NCBI GenBank assembly: GCA_033549065.1
Contig: JAWSUE010000004.1
Span: forward strand, 1 to 64,000
Length of the DNA stretch: 64,000 bases
Direction of reading: 5' to 3'
From: Bacillota bacterium
GTDB taxonomy: Bacteria; Bacillota; Dethiobacteria; DTU022
In this document: positions 35,521-43,558 of the stretch, in pieces
Position numbering within the stretch: position 1 is the stretch's first letter
How the letters are laid out: each line of letters starts with the position of its first letter
The notes under the pieces: generated by a model
Database searches by the model: none
Told to the model about the DNA's origin: nothing
Seen by the model: only the letters and a program-made list of their open reading frames with translations
Made by a program: the position numbers and the translations under genes

Positions 35521-35901
35521 CTATTTCTTAAAGAAATTGCCCAGCATTCCGCCAATATCATCAACGATGCTGCCATCCTGATCTTTATCCAGCATGTTTG
35601 TAACCAGACCCATCACTCCGCTGTCACCCTGACCCATCAGCCCATTCAATAATCCTGAAATGCCTGATTCATCCAGTTTCTGCTCTTTTTTCTGTTGTCC
35701 TAACGCACCGATCAGTAATGGAGCCAACTGGGTCAAAACGCCTGATACCTGGTCCTTTTTCATTCCGGTTTGCCTGGCCAGGTTATTCTGGACCCGATCA
35801 TTGTTTCCGGAAAAGATATGCTGAAGCATTTTGGCTCCGTCCTTGGTATCAACATTCTTTAAGAAGTCTGTGATGTTATCAACCTTATCATCTTTAGTTT
35901 G
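35521..35901 (-). pseudogene. DUF937-family gene lacking its 5' half
   Basis: From an internal ATG (35829) 102 residues match the C-terminal half of DUF937 proteins (QHIFSGNNDRVQNNLARQTG, then LTQLAPLLIGALGQQ and LDKDQDGSIVDDIGGMLGNF). The same frame stays open and family-like for 24 more codons upstream (KVDNITDFLKNVDTKDGAK) but contains no ATG, GTG or TTG before a TAA at 35902-35904. No ribosome site precedes the internal ATG. The missing first repeat (about 70 residues) is not found upstream. I therefore read it as a 5'-truncated gene, though use of the internal ATG cannot be excluded. Confidence 0.6.
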
Positions 35902-35949
35902 TTATCAGCTCAATTATATCACTTAATCACACAGTATAATAAATTTCCT

Positions 35950-36432
35950 TCAATCATTTCCAGCTTCTCTTTTACGCTCCACAAGCCTGATTTTACGCCT
36001 CTCGGAAGCTTCCTGGTATCTTCTGTTCTCATCCTCACCCGCGAGAGCAAGGGGCGGTACTTTTGTGGGTTTTCCGTCCTTGTCAAGCGCTACGAAAGTG
36101 AGATAAGCAGAGGCTGTATGGCGGCATTCCCCTGTCATCACATTTTCAGCTTCTACCCTTACTCCCACTTCCATGGAAGATGTCCCCGTGTAATTAATTG
36201 AAGCACTTAATTTAAGAAGTTCCCCTACATAAACCGGATTATGGAAATCGAGCCGGTCTATCGAAGCAGTAACCACGTTGCTGGAAGAATGCCTGGCGGC
36301 AACAATTCCGGCTGTGCTGTCGATCAATTTCATGATAACTCCACCATGCACGTTCCCAGCCAGGTTTGCATCGGCCTGAACCATCTGCTGAACAATTGTC
36401 AGCTGGCTTTCTTTAATAGATTTTTCTTTCAT
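35950..36432 (-). CDS. Acyl-CoA thioesterase, hotdog fold (YciA/BACH type)
   Basis: 160 residues with one hotdog domain: QMVQADANLAGNVHGGVIMKLIDSTAGIVA (the NxxGxxHGG catalytic helix), followed by RLDFHNPVYVGELLKLSASI and VRVEAENVMTGE. Hydrolyses acyl-CoA thioesters, probably medium or short chain. A basic, Arg-rich tail of about 30 residues is unusual but not unique. GGGAGG site before the ATG. Divergent from the flavodiiron gene. Confidence 0.9.
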   Translation of the reverse strand: MKEKSIKESQLTIVQQMVQADANLAGNVHGGVIMKLIDSTAGIVAARHSSSNVVTASIDRLDFHNPVYVGELLKLSASINYTGTSSMEVGVRVEAENVMTGECRHTASAYLTFVALDKDGKPTKVPPLALAGEDENRRYQEASERRKIRLVERKREAGND

Positions 36433-36570
36433 GGTTCCTCCCTGGTTTTGTGTTATATGTCTGATATAAGACTTTTTCTAATTATACCTCAAGCGGTATT
36501 GATCTGTTTAATGATATAATAAATTATCTATAAGAATGCTTCGTTTATCATTTCAATTTAATTCCGGGAG

Positions 36571-37779
36571 GTGCCAGATATGCCTGCTGTTACCATTCAG
36601 CCTGATATTTACTGGATCGGAGTCAATGATCACACAACAGATCTTTTTGAGGGATTGTGGCCGATAACCAGGGAAGGGGTATCTTACAACTCTTACTTGA
36701 TTAACAGCGATAAGAAAGCAATCGTTGACCTGGCCAAATCAACAAAGATAGAGGAATATATTGACCGGATCAATGAAATCGTTGAGGTGTCAAAGATCGA
36801 TTACATTATTCTCAACCACATGGAGCCTGACCACACCGGGGTCTTAAAGATATTAAGGGAACTCGCCCCTGATGCAGAGATTCTCTGTTCGGCTAAAGCC
36901 GTTCCAATGGTAGCTAATTTTTTTGGCATAACTGAAAAGGTTCGCATAGTAAGCGATGGAGAAGAACTCGACCTTGGTGGAAAAATGATTAAATTCTTCA
37001 TGACTCCTTTTATTCACTGGCCGGAGACAATGATGACCTACGAGCCAGATTCGCAAATATTATTTTCCTGCGACGGATTTGGAGGATACGGCGCTTTAAG
37101 AGGGGACATATTTGATGATGATTATACTGATTTTGACTTTTACGAAAAAGAAGCTCTACGTTATTACGCAAACATAGTCGCATCTTTCAGCGGTCAGGTA
37201 TTAAAAGCGATAGCCCGGCTATCTGAAATTCCAATTAAAATTATTGCTCCATCCCATGGATTGGTTTGGCGAAAAAAACCCGGCAGAATAATAGAGCTTT
37301 ATAAGAAATGGGCTGAATATGCCAACAATCATGGAGAACCTGCTGTAACAGTTCTATACGGATCAATGTATGGCAATACCGGGGCAATGATGGATTCTGT
37401 TCTGCAGGGTTTAACTGGCGCCGGTGTTGAAGTTGATATTTATGATGTGGCAAGAACACACGGCAGTTATATTCTCCCTTCACTCTGGTCAAAACAGGGT
37501 GTTATACTTGGGGTACCGACTTACGAAGCCCGGCTTTTTCCACCTGCTGCCCACCTCCTTGATCTGGCAGAAAGAAAGGCAATTAAAAACAAGAAGTTAG
37601 CCTATTTTGGAAGTTACGGTTGGTCGGGAGGAGCTCGCAGAGAACTGGACAAACGGATTGAAGGTTTGAAATGGGAGTTAGTTGAAGCTTTTGATTTTAT
37701 CGGGGGACCATCACCTGAGGATTTTAAAGAAGGTGAAGCCTTTGGCAAAAAATTTGGTGAAATGATCTTGAATCGTTAG
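36571..37779 (+). CDS. fprA: FprA-type flavodiiron protein
   Basis: 402 residues. The N-terminal metallo-beta-lactamase-like domain holds the diiron ligands: His83, Glu85, Asp87 and His88 in NHMEPDHTG, a His in PFIHWPE, an Asp in SCDGFGGYG and a His in APSHGLVW. The C-terminal flavodoxin domain (VTVLYGSMYGNTGAMMDSV) binds FMN. It reduces O2 to water and/or NO to N2O, protecting anaerobes. No rubredoxin domain is fused. GGGAGGTG site upstream. The gene is followed by the structured RNA, which has its own promoter. Confidence 0.95.
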   Translation: MPDMPAVTIQPDIYWIGVNDHTTDLFEGLWPITREGVSYNSYLINSDKKAIVDLAKSTKIEEYIDRINEIVEVSKIDYIILNHMEPDHTGVLKILRELAPDAEILCSAKAVPMVANFFGITEKVRIVSDGEELDLGGKMIKFFMTPFIHWPETMMTYEPDSQILFSCDGFGGYGALRGDIFDDDYTDFDFYEKEALRYYANIVASFSGQVLKAIARLSEIPIKIIAPSHGLVWRKKPGRIIELYKKWAEYANNHGEPAVTVLYGSMYGNTGAMMDSVLQGLTGAGVEVDIYDVARTHGSYILPSLWSKQGVILGVPTYEARLFPPAAHLLDLAERKAIKNKKLAYFGSYGWSGGARRELDKRIEGLKWELVEAFDFIGGPSPEDFKEGEAFGKKFGEMILNR

Positions 37780-37799
37780 TATAAAATTTTAAAAATTCA

Positions 37800-37828
37800 T
37801 TGACAACTTTTTAGTAACATGCTAATAT
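37800..37828 (+). promoter_or_regulatory. Strong sigma-A promoter of the structured RNA
   Basis: TTGACA (37800-37805), exactly 17 nt, TAATAT (37823-37828). The predicted start (about 37834-37836) coincides with the first base of the RNA's closing stem. This is the best promoter match in the window. Confidence 0.8.
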
Positions 37829-37835
37829 ACTAGAT

Positions 37836-38148
37836 ACCAGGTTCTGAGGGACTGAAAGGTGAACCGGGCCCGGCTCAAAGGGAAAAACCGGAAAAAGAAA
37901 AGGGCGCAAGCCTGATTCGGAAGCCGGCGTTATCCAAGAGAACCAGGCAGTTGCAAGGAACTGAAGCGGAAAGGCAAAGTGAAGGGTTATACCGGAACGG
38001 AGCCGGGAAGCGCCGGAAACCGCAGCGCAGGAACACACAGAACCGGTCGGAGGCTGAAGGATCTCGTCTTTAGAGACGAAGGAATACAGCCGTAGATGGT
38101 CGGGAAAGTTGATTCTGCAGGTAAGCTAAAGGTCTGTTGGAACCTGGT
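37836..38148 (+). ncRNA. Large structured non-coding RNA, about 313 nt (raiA-class candidate)
   Basis: ACCAGGTTC (37836-37844) pairs perfectly with GAACCTGGT (38140-38148), closing the whole element. Inside are many G/A-rich internal loops and short stems: a GCAA tetraloop hairpin (37903-37912), CAGTT/AACTG (37948-37952/37959-37963), and a two-level arm GGCTG/CAGCC (38052-38056/38087-38091) enclosing TCGTCT-TTAG-AGACGA (38064-38079). Composition differs sharply from the AT-rich flanks, and no frame has coding character. It is not tmRNA, RNase P, SRP or 6S by their signatures. Size, lineage and purine-rich conserved-looking loops fit the raiA RNA class, but I could not test that. No clear terminator is seen just downstream. 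Confidence 0.82.
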
Positions 38149-38176
38149 TTAATTATGTACCGAAACTTTTCCCTTA

Positions 38177-38455
38177 TTATTTGCCTCCATCTTCAAGGCA
38201 AAAATACATCCCGGATAATTCATTTTCTTTGTATACCTCACACTTCCGGCAGATGCAGCCCTTTTCATCTTTTATACATTGACTCTTGCTGTAAGCACAG
38301 AACATGGTTTCGGCATGCAGCCTGTCATCTTTGGTATCCATCAATAGTATTATATTCCCCGGGATAGACATCATTTTGCAGGTAAATGAATAGGTAGGGC
38401 ATTTTTTACATAAACACTTTAGAAGGTTTTTCCTTGTCTTGGGCACTTTTTGCAT
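38177..38455 (-). CDS. DUF2769-like cysteine-rich protein
   Basis: 92 residues with ten Cys spread as CLCKKCPTYSFTC, FCAYSKSQC, GCICRKC and YFC, the pattern of the DUF2769 family, probably a metal-binding or FeS protein. The frame can extend to a TTG at 38473, but that codon lies before the GGAGGTGA site; ATG 38455 is correctly spaced. Function unknown. It converges on the structured RNA. Confidence 0.8.
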   Translation of the reverse strand: MQKVPKTRKNLLKCLCKKCPTYSFTCKMMSIPGNIILLMDTKDDRLHAETMFCAYSKSQCIKDEKGCICRKCEVYKENELSGMYFCLEDGGK

Positions 38456-38814
38456 ATAGATCACCTCCGACAATCTAATATATTTACTTATTCCTTAGTT
38501 TATTAGAATGTACAGATTGAACTGCTGCCTGTCAAGTGAACTTAAATTTATCAAAACAAAAAAGGCTTATCCGTGAGTTTCGTCGAAATGGTTCCATCTA
38601 AATTCTTATCATCGGGGGACCGATTATGAAAGACAAATACGAAGAGCCGAAATATCTGGATAAAAAGTATCCATTTAAATAGATAATCGTTCTCAACAGC
38701 CGGAGAGTATCAACATGATCTGTGGACTTACGATATCAGGTAATGCAAGGGTGTTAAAAGATATTTATGTTATTATAAAAACCCAATGATTCTATTAATC
38801 TATTACAGGGACTA
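38456..38814. other. Intergenic region, one possible 18-codon frame
   Basis: Mostly featureless. A short frame at 38626-38682 (MKDKYEEPKYLDKKYPFK) has a GGGGG element 7 nt upstream of its ATG, so it could encode a small charged peptide or be the residue of a lost gene. Nothing else is supportable. Confidence 0.3.
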
Positions 38815-39795
38815 ATGATGAATTTAAAAAGTTTGCGCAACCCAGACCTCTATCATGACCGGACAGAAAAAACCTTTTTTGAAGGTTGGTATTTTAAGCT
38901 GGTTGATGCCGGAATGGAAAATGCTTTTGCCTTTATACCCGGCATTTATTACAGCCCAAACAGAGATTACTCGCATTCATTTATTCAGATAGTTGACGGC
39001 ATGAAAAAAACTTATGATTACCTTCGGTTTCCTGTAGAGTCTTTCGGGACAGATAAAAGAATATTCTCTTTAAATATCGATAAAAACAAATTCGGAATAG
39101 AGGGTTTGAATTTTAAACTTGACCGCCCGGAAGTTAGTTTAATAGGTAAAATCAAATTCAGTAATCATAACAAATGGCCGGACAACTTTTTGAATCCGGG
39201 CAGTATGGGTTTTTATAACTATATCCCCAAAATGCAGTGCTACAGCCAGGTTTGTTCCATGGATTTTGATCTTTCAGGATCACTTGATTTCAAAGGACAA
39301 AACATAGATTTCGGAGGGGGCAAAGGTTACATTGAGAAAAACTGGGGATCTGCTTTTCCCTACTCATGGATCTGGATCCAATGCAACCATTTCCAAACGG
39401 CACGTGCCTCCTTTAGCTGTTCGATAGGCCACATTCCTTTTCTTTTCAGCAATTTCAGGGGATTTCTGGCCGGGCTCTACGTTAACAATGATTTTTATGA
39501 ATTTACTTCAATTAATCACAGTAAGATAGAGGTGGTCAGCAAAGGTAGCGATGTTATTATGAACTTCAATAATTCCCGACACAGATTACATGTGAAGTGT
39601 AAAACCGAATATGATAATTTTATATTGCTTAACGGACCCCGTGGAGATAAAATGATTCCCCTGGTCCAGGAAAACCTGCAGGGTAACTTACACCTGGAAT
39701 TAATAGATCTACAAACGGGGCAAACAATTATTAATGACTCTGGCAGATGTGCCGGAGTTGAATACGGTGGTAAGCAGATGATGGTGCTTGACTAA
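38815..39795 (+). CDS. Tocopherol-cyclase-family protein
   Basis: 326 residues. The opening EKTFFEGWYFKLVDAG, the PGIYYSP stretch, GYIEKNWGSAFPYSWIWIQCNHF in the middle and the closing GVEYGG block are the features of the tocopherol cyclase-like family (two lipocalin-like halves). In phototrophs the enzyme closes the chromanol ring; bacteria without tocopherol carry homologues of unknown function. It lies 33 nt upstream of larE in the same direction. Either of two adjacent ATG codons (38815, 38818) could start it. Confidence 0.88.
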   Translation: MMNLKSLRNPDLYHDRTEKTFFEGWYFKLVDAGMENAFAFIPGIYYSPNRDYSHSFIQIVDGMKKTYDYLRFPVESFGTDKRIFSLNIDKNKFGIEGLNFKLDRPEVSLIGKIKFSNHNKWPDNFLNPGSMGFYNYIPKMQCYSQVCSMDFDLSGSLDFKGQNIDFGGGKGYIEKNWGSAFPYSWIWIQCNHFQTARASFSCSIGHIPFLFSNFRGFLAGLYVNNDFYEFTSINHSKIEVVSKGSDVIMNFNNSRHRLHVKCKTEYDNFILLNGPRGDKMIPLVQENLQGNLHLELIDLQTGQTIINDSGRCAGVEYGGKQMMVLD

Positions 39796-39828
39796 TAATT
39801 GGATACAGACGGAACGGAGAGATTATTA

Positions 39829-40638
39829 ATGGTTAGTATAAATGAAAAGGTCGACAAGCTTCGCGATTACCTGAAAACCCTGGAAAGTGTTGCTGTTGCT
39901 TTTTCTGGCGGTGTCGATTCAACTTTCCTTTTAAAGATTGCCCATGATATTCTCGGTGATCGGGCAATAGCCGTAACTGCCCGTTCTCTGAGTTTTCCTA
40001 AGCGTGAACTTGAAGAAGCCTCGGTTTTTACCAAAGAAAACGGGATCAAACATATAATAATCGATTCAGAAGAACTTGATATCGACGGGTTTTCTGATAA
40101 TCCTGTAAACCGCTGTTACCTCTGCAAATCAGAACTTTTTTCAAAAATACAGTCTATAGCCAGTGAAAAAAACCTTAATCATGTTGTCGAGGGATCAAAT
40201 CTTGATGATGAAGGAGATTACCGGCCGGGACATATCGCCATTTCTGAACTTGGCGTAAAGAGTCCGCTGCGTCACGCCGGGCTGACTAAAGAAGAGATCC
40301 GCAAACTATCAAAAGAATTAGGCTTGCCAACCTGGAACAAGCAATCTTTTGCCTGTCTCTCTTCACGTTTCCCATATGGCGAAAGCATTACACCGGAAAG
40401 ATTGTTGATGATCGATGCTGCAGAACAATTTTTGTTGGATCTTGGCTTACACCAGGTCAGGGTACGCTATCATGGAAACCTGGCCAGGATAGAAACCGAT
40501 GAAACCGGTTTTGCCCGATTGATGGAAAGGATTAATCGACAATTGATCTATGACAAATTCAGAGAACTGGGTTTCACCTATGTTACTTTGGATATCCTGG
40601 GGTACAGGACAGGAAGTATGAATGAAACCTTGAAATAA
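39829..40638 (+). CDS. larE: LarE, ATP-dependent sacrificial sulfur transferase
   Basis: 269 residues from ATG 39829 (GGAG site 10 nt upstream; a TTG at 39799 would add ten unsupported residues). The PP-loop AFSGGVDSTFLLK near residue 25 activates the substrate carboxylate with ATP. NRCYLCKSELF supplies the Cys residues that donate sulfur or hold a cluster, and SPLRHAGLTKEEIR and QSFACLSSRFPYG are family blocks. LarE converts the carboxylates of the pyridinium precursor made by LarB into thiocarboxylates; LarC then inserts nickel. LarB and LarC are encoded 6-8 kb away in this window. Confidence 0.93.
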   Translation: MVSINEKVDKLRDYLKTLESVAVAFSGGVDSTFLLKIAHDILGDRAIAVTARSLSFPKRELEEASVFTKENGIKHIIIDSEELDIDGFSDNPVNRCYLCKSELFSKIQSIASEKNLNHVVEGSNLDDEGDYRPGHIAISELGVKSPLRHAGLTKEEIRKLSKELGLPTWNKQSFACLSSRFPYGESITPERLLMIDAAEQFLLDLGLHQVRVRYHGNLARIETDETGFARLMERINRQLIYDKFRELGFTYVTLDILGYRTGSMNETLK

Positions 40639-40664
40639 TAAGTTAATAAAAGTACTCTGAGTAC
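40637..40664 (+). repeat. Dispersed repeat, copy 4
   Basis: AATAAGTTAATAAAAGTACT then CTGAGTAC; same blocks as copies 1-3 with a 2-nt deletion. It begins at the larE stop codon and folds as AGTAC-TCTGA-GTACT, extended by AATAA/TTATT on the outside. Confidence 0.6.
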
Positions 40665-40681
40665 TATTATTAATTTATTAC

Positions 40682-41158
40682 TCAGCCGTGGAGACTGGAA
40701 GCCAGTTTTGCAATTCTTTTACCGAGATTCAAACACTGATCAAGAACCTTTTCATCAGGTGAACCGATAGAAACTGCACCAAAGTGATTTCCCTTGCTCT
40801 GACCCTGGATTATCATGCCGTGTACCAGCATCATCTGTAAAATGCTTAATATGGTGCTTTCAACCCCGCCACCCAGTATGGCAGAGCTGGCAAATGCCCC
40901 ACCGATTTTTCCCTCCAGTTTACCATGATGAATTACGCTTCGATCAAAGAAATCTTTAATCGGTCCTGCCACCAATCCATAATAGGTGGGAGAACCGACG
41001 ATTACTGCGTCATGTTTGAGCAGATCATCAACATTACATTCGGTAACTTTGCATAGAGTTGCTTCTGCTCCCGTGCCTTTGGCTCCCTTTACCACCGCTT
41101 CAGCCATTTTCCTGATATGGCCTGTACGGCTGTGATAGATAATCAGTATTTTAGCCAT
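40682..41158 (-). CDS. Flavodoxin/WrbA-like FMN protein
   Basis: About 158 residues from the ATG at 41158 that gives the family-typical MAKILIIYHSRTGHIRKMAE, in which the SRTGH loop binds FMN phosphate. VIVGSPTYYGLVAGPIKDFFDR and GAFASSAILGGGVESTI are the other flavin loops, as in WrbA/NAD(P)H:quinone oxidoreductases. The frame continues upstream to 41206, but those 16 residues are not family-like. Neither start has a strong ribosome site. Confidence 0.88.
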   Translation of the reverse strand: MAKILIIYHSRTGHIRKMAEAVVKGAKGTGAEATLCKVTECNVDDLLKHDAVIVGSPTYYGLVAGPIKDFFDRSVIHHGKLEGKIGGAFASSAILGGGVESTILSILQMMLVHGMIIQGQSKGNHFGAVSIGSPDEKVLDQCLNLGKRIAKLASSLHG

Positions 41159-41250
41159 CTTTGCCAGACCCGCAGCTAAATGATAAAACGGGTATTCTCC
41201 TTTCATCCTTTAATTTGCTATCACCGTAGTAGTTGCCTGATTAATAAAAA

Positions 41251-41270
41251 ACGCGGTCGGAGTTCCGCGT
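41251..41270 (-). terminator. Terminator of tRNA-Pro
   Basis: ACGCGG/CCGCGT stem (41251-41256 with 41265-41270), read on the minus strand, followed by a run of six T. It begins within 6 nt of the tRNA's CCA end. Confidence 0.85.
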
Positions 41271-41275
41271 TTTTA

Positions 41276-41352
<77 letters not shown>

Positions 41353-41430
41353 ACGTCACTGTAACTTTCATTTCTACAAAGCATATTGTAGCACAAGCAC
41401 AAGTAAATAACAATAATACAACGTTTATTG

Positions 41431-42030
41431 TCACTGGATGAATAATTTTTCAAGGACATGATAAGCGCTGCGCAATGCTTTTCCGCGGTGACTAACAGCA
41501 TTCTTCTCTTCCGGACTCATGCGGGCAAAGGTTGTTCCGGAAGGTTCATATATAAATAGCGGATCGTAGCCGAAACCGCCGTCGCCATCAGGGTTTTCAG
41601 CAATCCGTCCCGGACACGATTCTTCAACTATGTATGTTTGATCTCCGGGTACAGATACAGCAATAGCACAGACAAAACGAGCGGTTCGACTCTCAGGGGG
41701 GATACCTTCAAGTTCCTTGAGCAGCAGTTGATTATTAGCTTCGTAATTACCATCCTCTCCAGCGTAGCGTGCCGAATAAACACCGGGACGACCTTCTAAA
41801 GCATCAACCTCCAGACCTGAATCATCTGCCAAAGCTATCTCTCCGGTAAATTCAGATACTGCTTCTGCTTTTACAGCAGCATTTCCCGCAAATGTGGGCT
41901 GATCCTCCTCTGGCATAACCAGGCCGGGATAACCATCCATAGTAAGAATCTTAACGGGCAGGCCAGCCAACAGCTCCTTCATCTCCTTTACCTTGTTGCG
42001 ATTACCGGTTGCAAGAACCAACGTTTTCAA
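41431..42030 (-). CDS. rdgB: XTP/dITP diphosphatase (RdgB/HAM1)
   Basis: 199 residues. LVLATGNRNKVKEMKELL at the N-terminus, the catalytic SGLEVDALEGRPGVYSARYAG and GFGYDPLF are all canonical. Removes non-canonical purine nucleoside triphosphates. The start is TTG, with its GGAGG site inside the last codons of rph, 5 nt upstream. The rph-rdgB order is a common Bacillota operon. Confidence 0.96.
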   Translation of the reverse strand: MKTLVLATGNRNKVKEMKELLAGLPVKILTMDGYPGLVMPEEDQPTFAGNAAVKAEAVSEFTGEIALADDSGLEVDALEGRPGVYSARYAGEDGNYEANNQLLLKELEGIPPESRTARFVCAIAVSVPGDQTYIVEESCPGRIAENPDGDGGFGYDPLFIYEPSGTTFARMSPEEKNAVSHRGKALRSAYHVLEKLFIQ

Positions 42031-42035
42031 GACAG

Positions 42036-42806
42036 TTATTCCTCCAGGTTTTTTTGGCTGAATGATATCCGACTTTTATCAATCAAACCGGTTATCACTG
42101 ATCCAAGAACATGTTTCTGAACTGCAGTTATAGTTTTCACACCTTTTGAAGCTAGATCAATCATTTGATCGAGCTGAATCCGGTTAAATGGTTGATCTTC
42201 AGCCGAGCCCTGAATTTCTATCAGTTTGCCGTCTGCAGTCATAACCAGATTCATATCCACCTCAGCCACAGCATCTTCAATATAAGCGAGATCGAGCAGT
42301 ATACCGCCATTTACCATTCCAACACTGACCGCCGACAGGTAATCATAGAGGGGAAATTGATCGATTTTATCACTATCCTGAAGGTGATAAATCGCTTCGG
42401 CAAGGGCAACAAAAGCACCGCTTATTGCCGCCGTACGGGTACCACCATCAGCCTGAAGTACATCGCAATCGATCCATATTGTTCTTTCTCCCAGAGCTTT
42501 CAGGTCTATTACAGCGCGCAGTGATCGACCAATCAGACGCTGGATTTCCATGCTTCGTCCGCTTGCCCCTGATCGTTCCCTGGATGAACGTACAAATGTT
42601 GAGCGGGGAAGCATGGCATATTCCGCAGAAACCCAGCCCTGCTCCATTCCTTTAAGGAATGCGGGGATTTTATCTTCAATTGTAGCAGTGCAGATCACCC
42701 TGGTATCTCCCAGTTCAATGAGTGCAGAGCCTTCAGGAAATTTCAAATAAGAGCGTGTGATTTTAAGAGGACGCAGATGATCGTTTTCCCTGCCGTCATG
42801 TCGCAT
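42036..42806 (-). CDS. rph: Ribonuclease PH
   Basis: 256 residues. RPLKITRSYLKFPEGSALIE, the basic RSSRERSGASGRSMEIQRLIGRSLR stretch that binds RNA and phosphate, and DCDVLQADGGTRTAAISG with the catalytic Asp are all present. A phosphorolytic 3'-5' exonuclease that trims tRNA ends. AAAGGA site before the ATG. First gene of the rph-rdgB pair. Confidence 0.97.
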   Translation of the reverse strand: MRHDGRENDHLRPLKITRSYLKFPEGSALIELGDTRVICTATIEDKIPAFLKGMEQGWVSAEYAMLPRSTFVRSSRERSGASGRSMEIQRLIGRSLRAVIDLKALGERTIWIDCDVLQADGGTRTAAISGAFVALAEAIYHLQDSDKIDQFPLYDYLSAVSVGMVNGGILLDLAYIEDAVAEVDMNLVMTADGKLIEIQGSAEDQPFNRIQLDQMIDLASKGVKTITAVQKHVLGSVITGLIDKSRISFSQKNLEE

Positions 42807-42985
42807 ATGATCTTTCCTTTCATATTAATTTGTTTTCCTTCACTATTCCTCACCATGTATTCAATTCCTCTTCTTTTAAGATTTGGTATCGCAAGATTAT
42901 TTTTCTGTTTCACTGTATAATGTATAGAGGAAAACCATTGATAACAAAGAATAATTACTCTTAGCTCTCCGAAGGAGGTTATTTG

Positions 42986-43558
42986 ATGGATGGCCCATAC
43001 GTGATAGTGGCTGTAATCACCCTGGTTCTTTTTTTCATTGCTTATACTTACAACCGGCTGGTTGGTTTACGAAACATGGCTGATACTGCTTACGCAAATA
43101 TTGATACCCTGCTGCAAAAACGTTTTGACCTGGTACCCAACCTGGTCAATGTCGTTAAGGGTTACATGACTCACGAACGGGAACTTCTCGAGGCAATCAC
43201 AAAAGCAAGAACTGATTGGATGAAAGCCACATCCATTCAGGAAAACGCCGGTGCTGATAACATAGCGACTAATGCTTTAAAGAGTTTATTTGCAGTAGCG
43301 GAGAACTATCCAGAGTTAAAGGCAAACCAGAACTTTTTAATGCTCCAGGAAGAACTGGTTGGAATTGAAAATAAGATTGCATATGCCCGCCAGCGATATA
43401 ACCGGACAGTGATGGTTCTGAACATGGTAATCCAGCGATTCCCATCCAATCTTGTGGCAAATCTGTTAAAATTTAAGCCACGGGAATTTTTCGCCGTCGA
43501 ATCAGATAAGGCAAGATCTGCTCCCCATGTTGAAATAGGCGGTGGTGAAGCAAGGTGA
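42986..43558 (+). CDS. lemA: LemA-family protein
   Basis: 190 residues: one N-terminal membrane helix (YVIVAVITLVLFFIAYTY) then a long helical bundle with NRLVGLRNMADTAYANIDTLLQKRFDLVPNLV (in parts), the LemA signature, and ENKIAYARQRYNRTVMVLN. ATG 42986 is 6 nt from a strong GAAGGAGGT site. Its stop overlaps the start of the M48 protease gene (TGATG), so the two are coupled; LemA next to an HtpX-like protease is a recurrent pairing in membrane quality control. Molecular role unproven. Confidence 0.93.
   Translation: MDGPYVIVAVITLVLFFIAYTYNRLVGLRNMADTAYANIDTLLQKRFDLVPNLVNVVKGYMTHERELLEAITKARTDWMKATSIQENAGADNIATNALKSLFAVAENYPELKANQNFLMLQEELVGIENKIAYARQRYNRTVMVLNMVIQRFPSNLVANLLKFKPREFFAVESDKARSAPHVEIGGGEAR

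Noticed and set aside
35521-35829. DUF937 gene as an intact 102-residue protein
   Set aside because: No ribosome site at the internal ATG, and family-like codons continue upstream without a start; a truncated gene fits better.
37811-38038. A 75-codon minus-strand frame inside the structured RNA
   Set aside because: It has no ribosome binding site and no family resemblance, and it runs through paired elements of the RNA; GC-rich structured sequence often yields chance frames.
38626-38682. An 18-codon peptide gene
   Set aside because: It has a G-rich element upstream but is too short and unrecognised to call as a gene; described within the intergenic entry.
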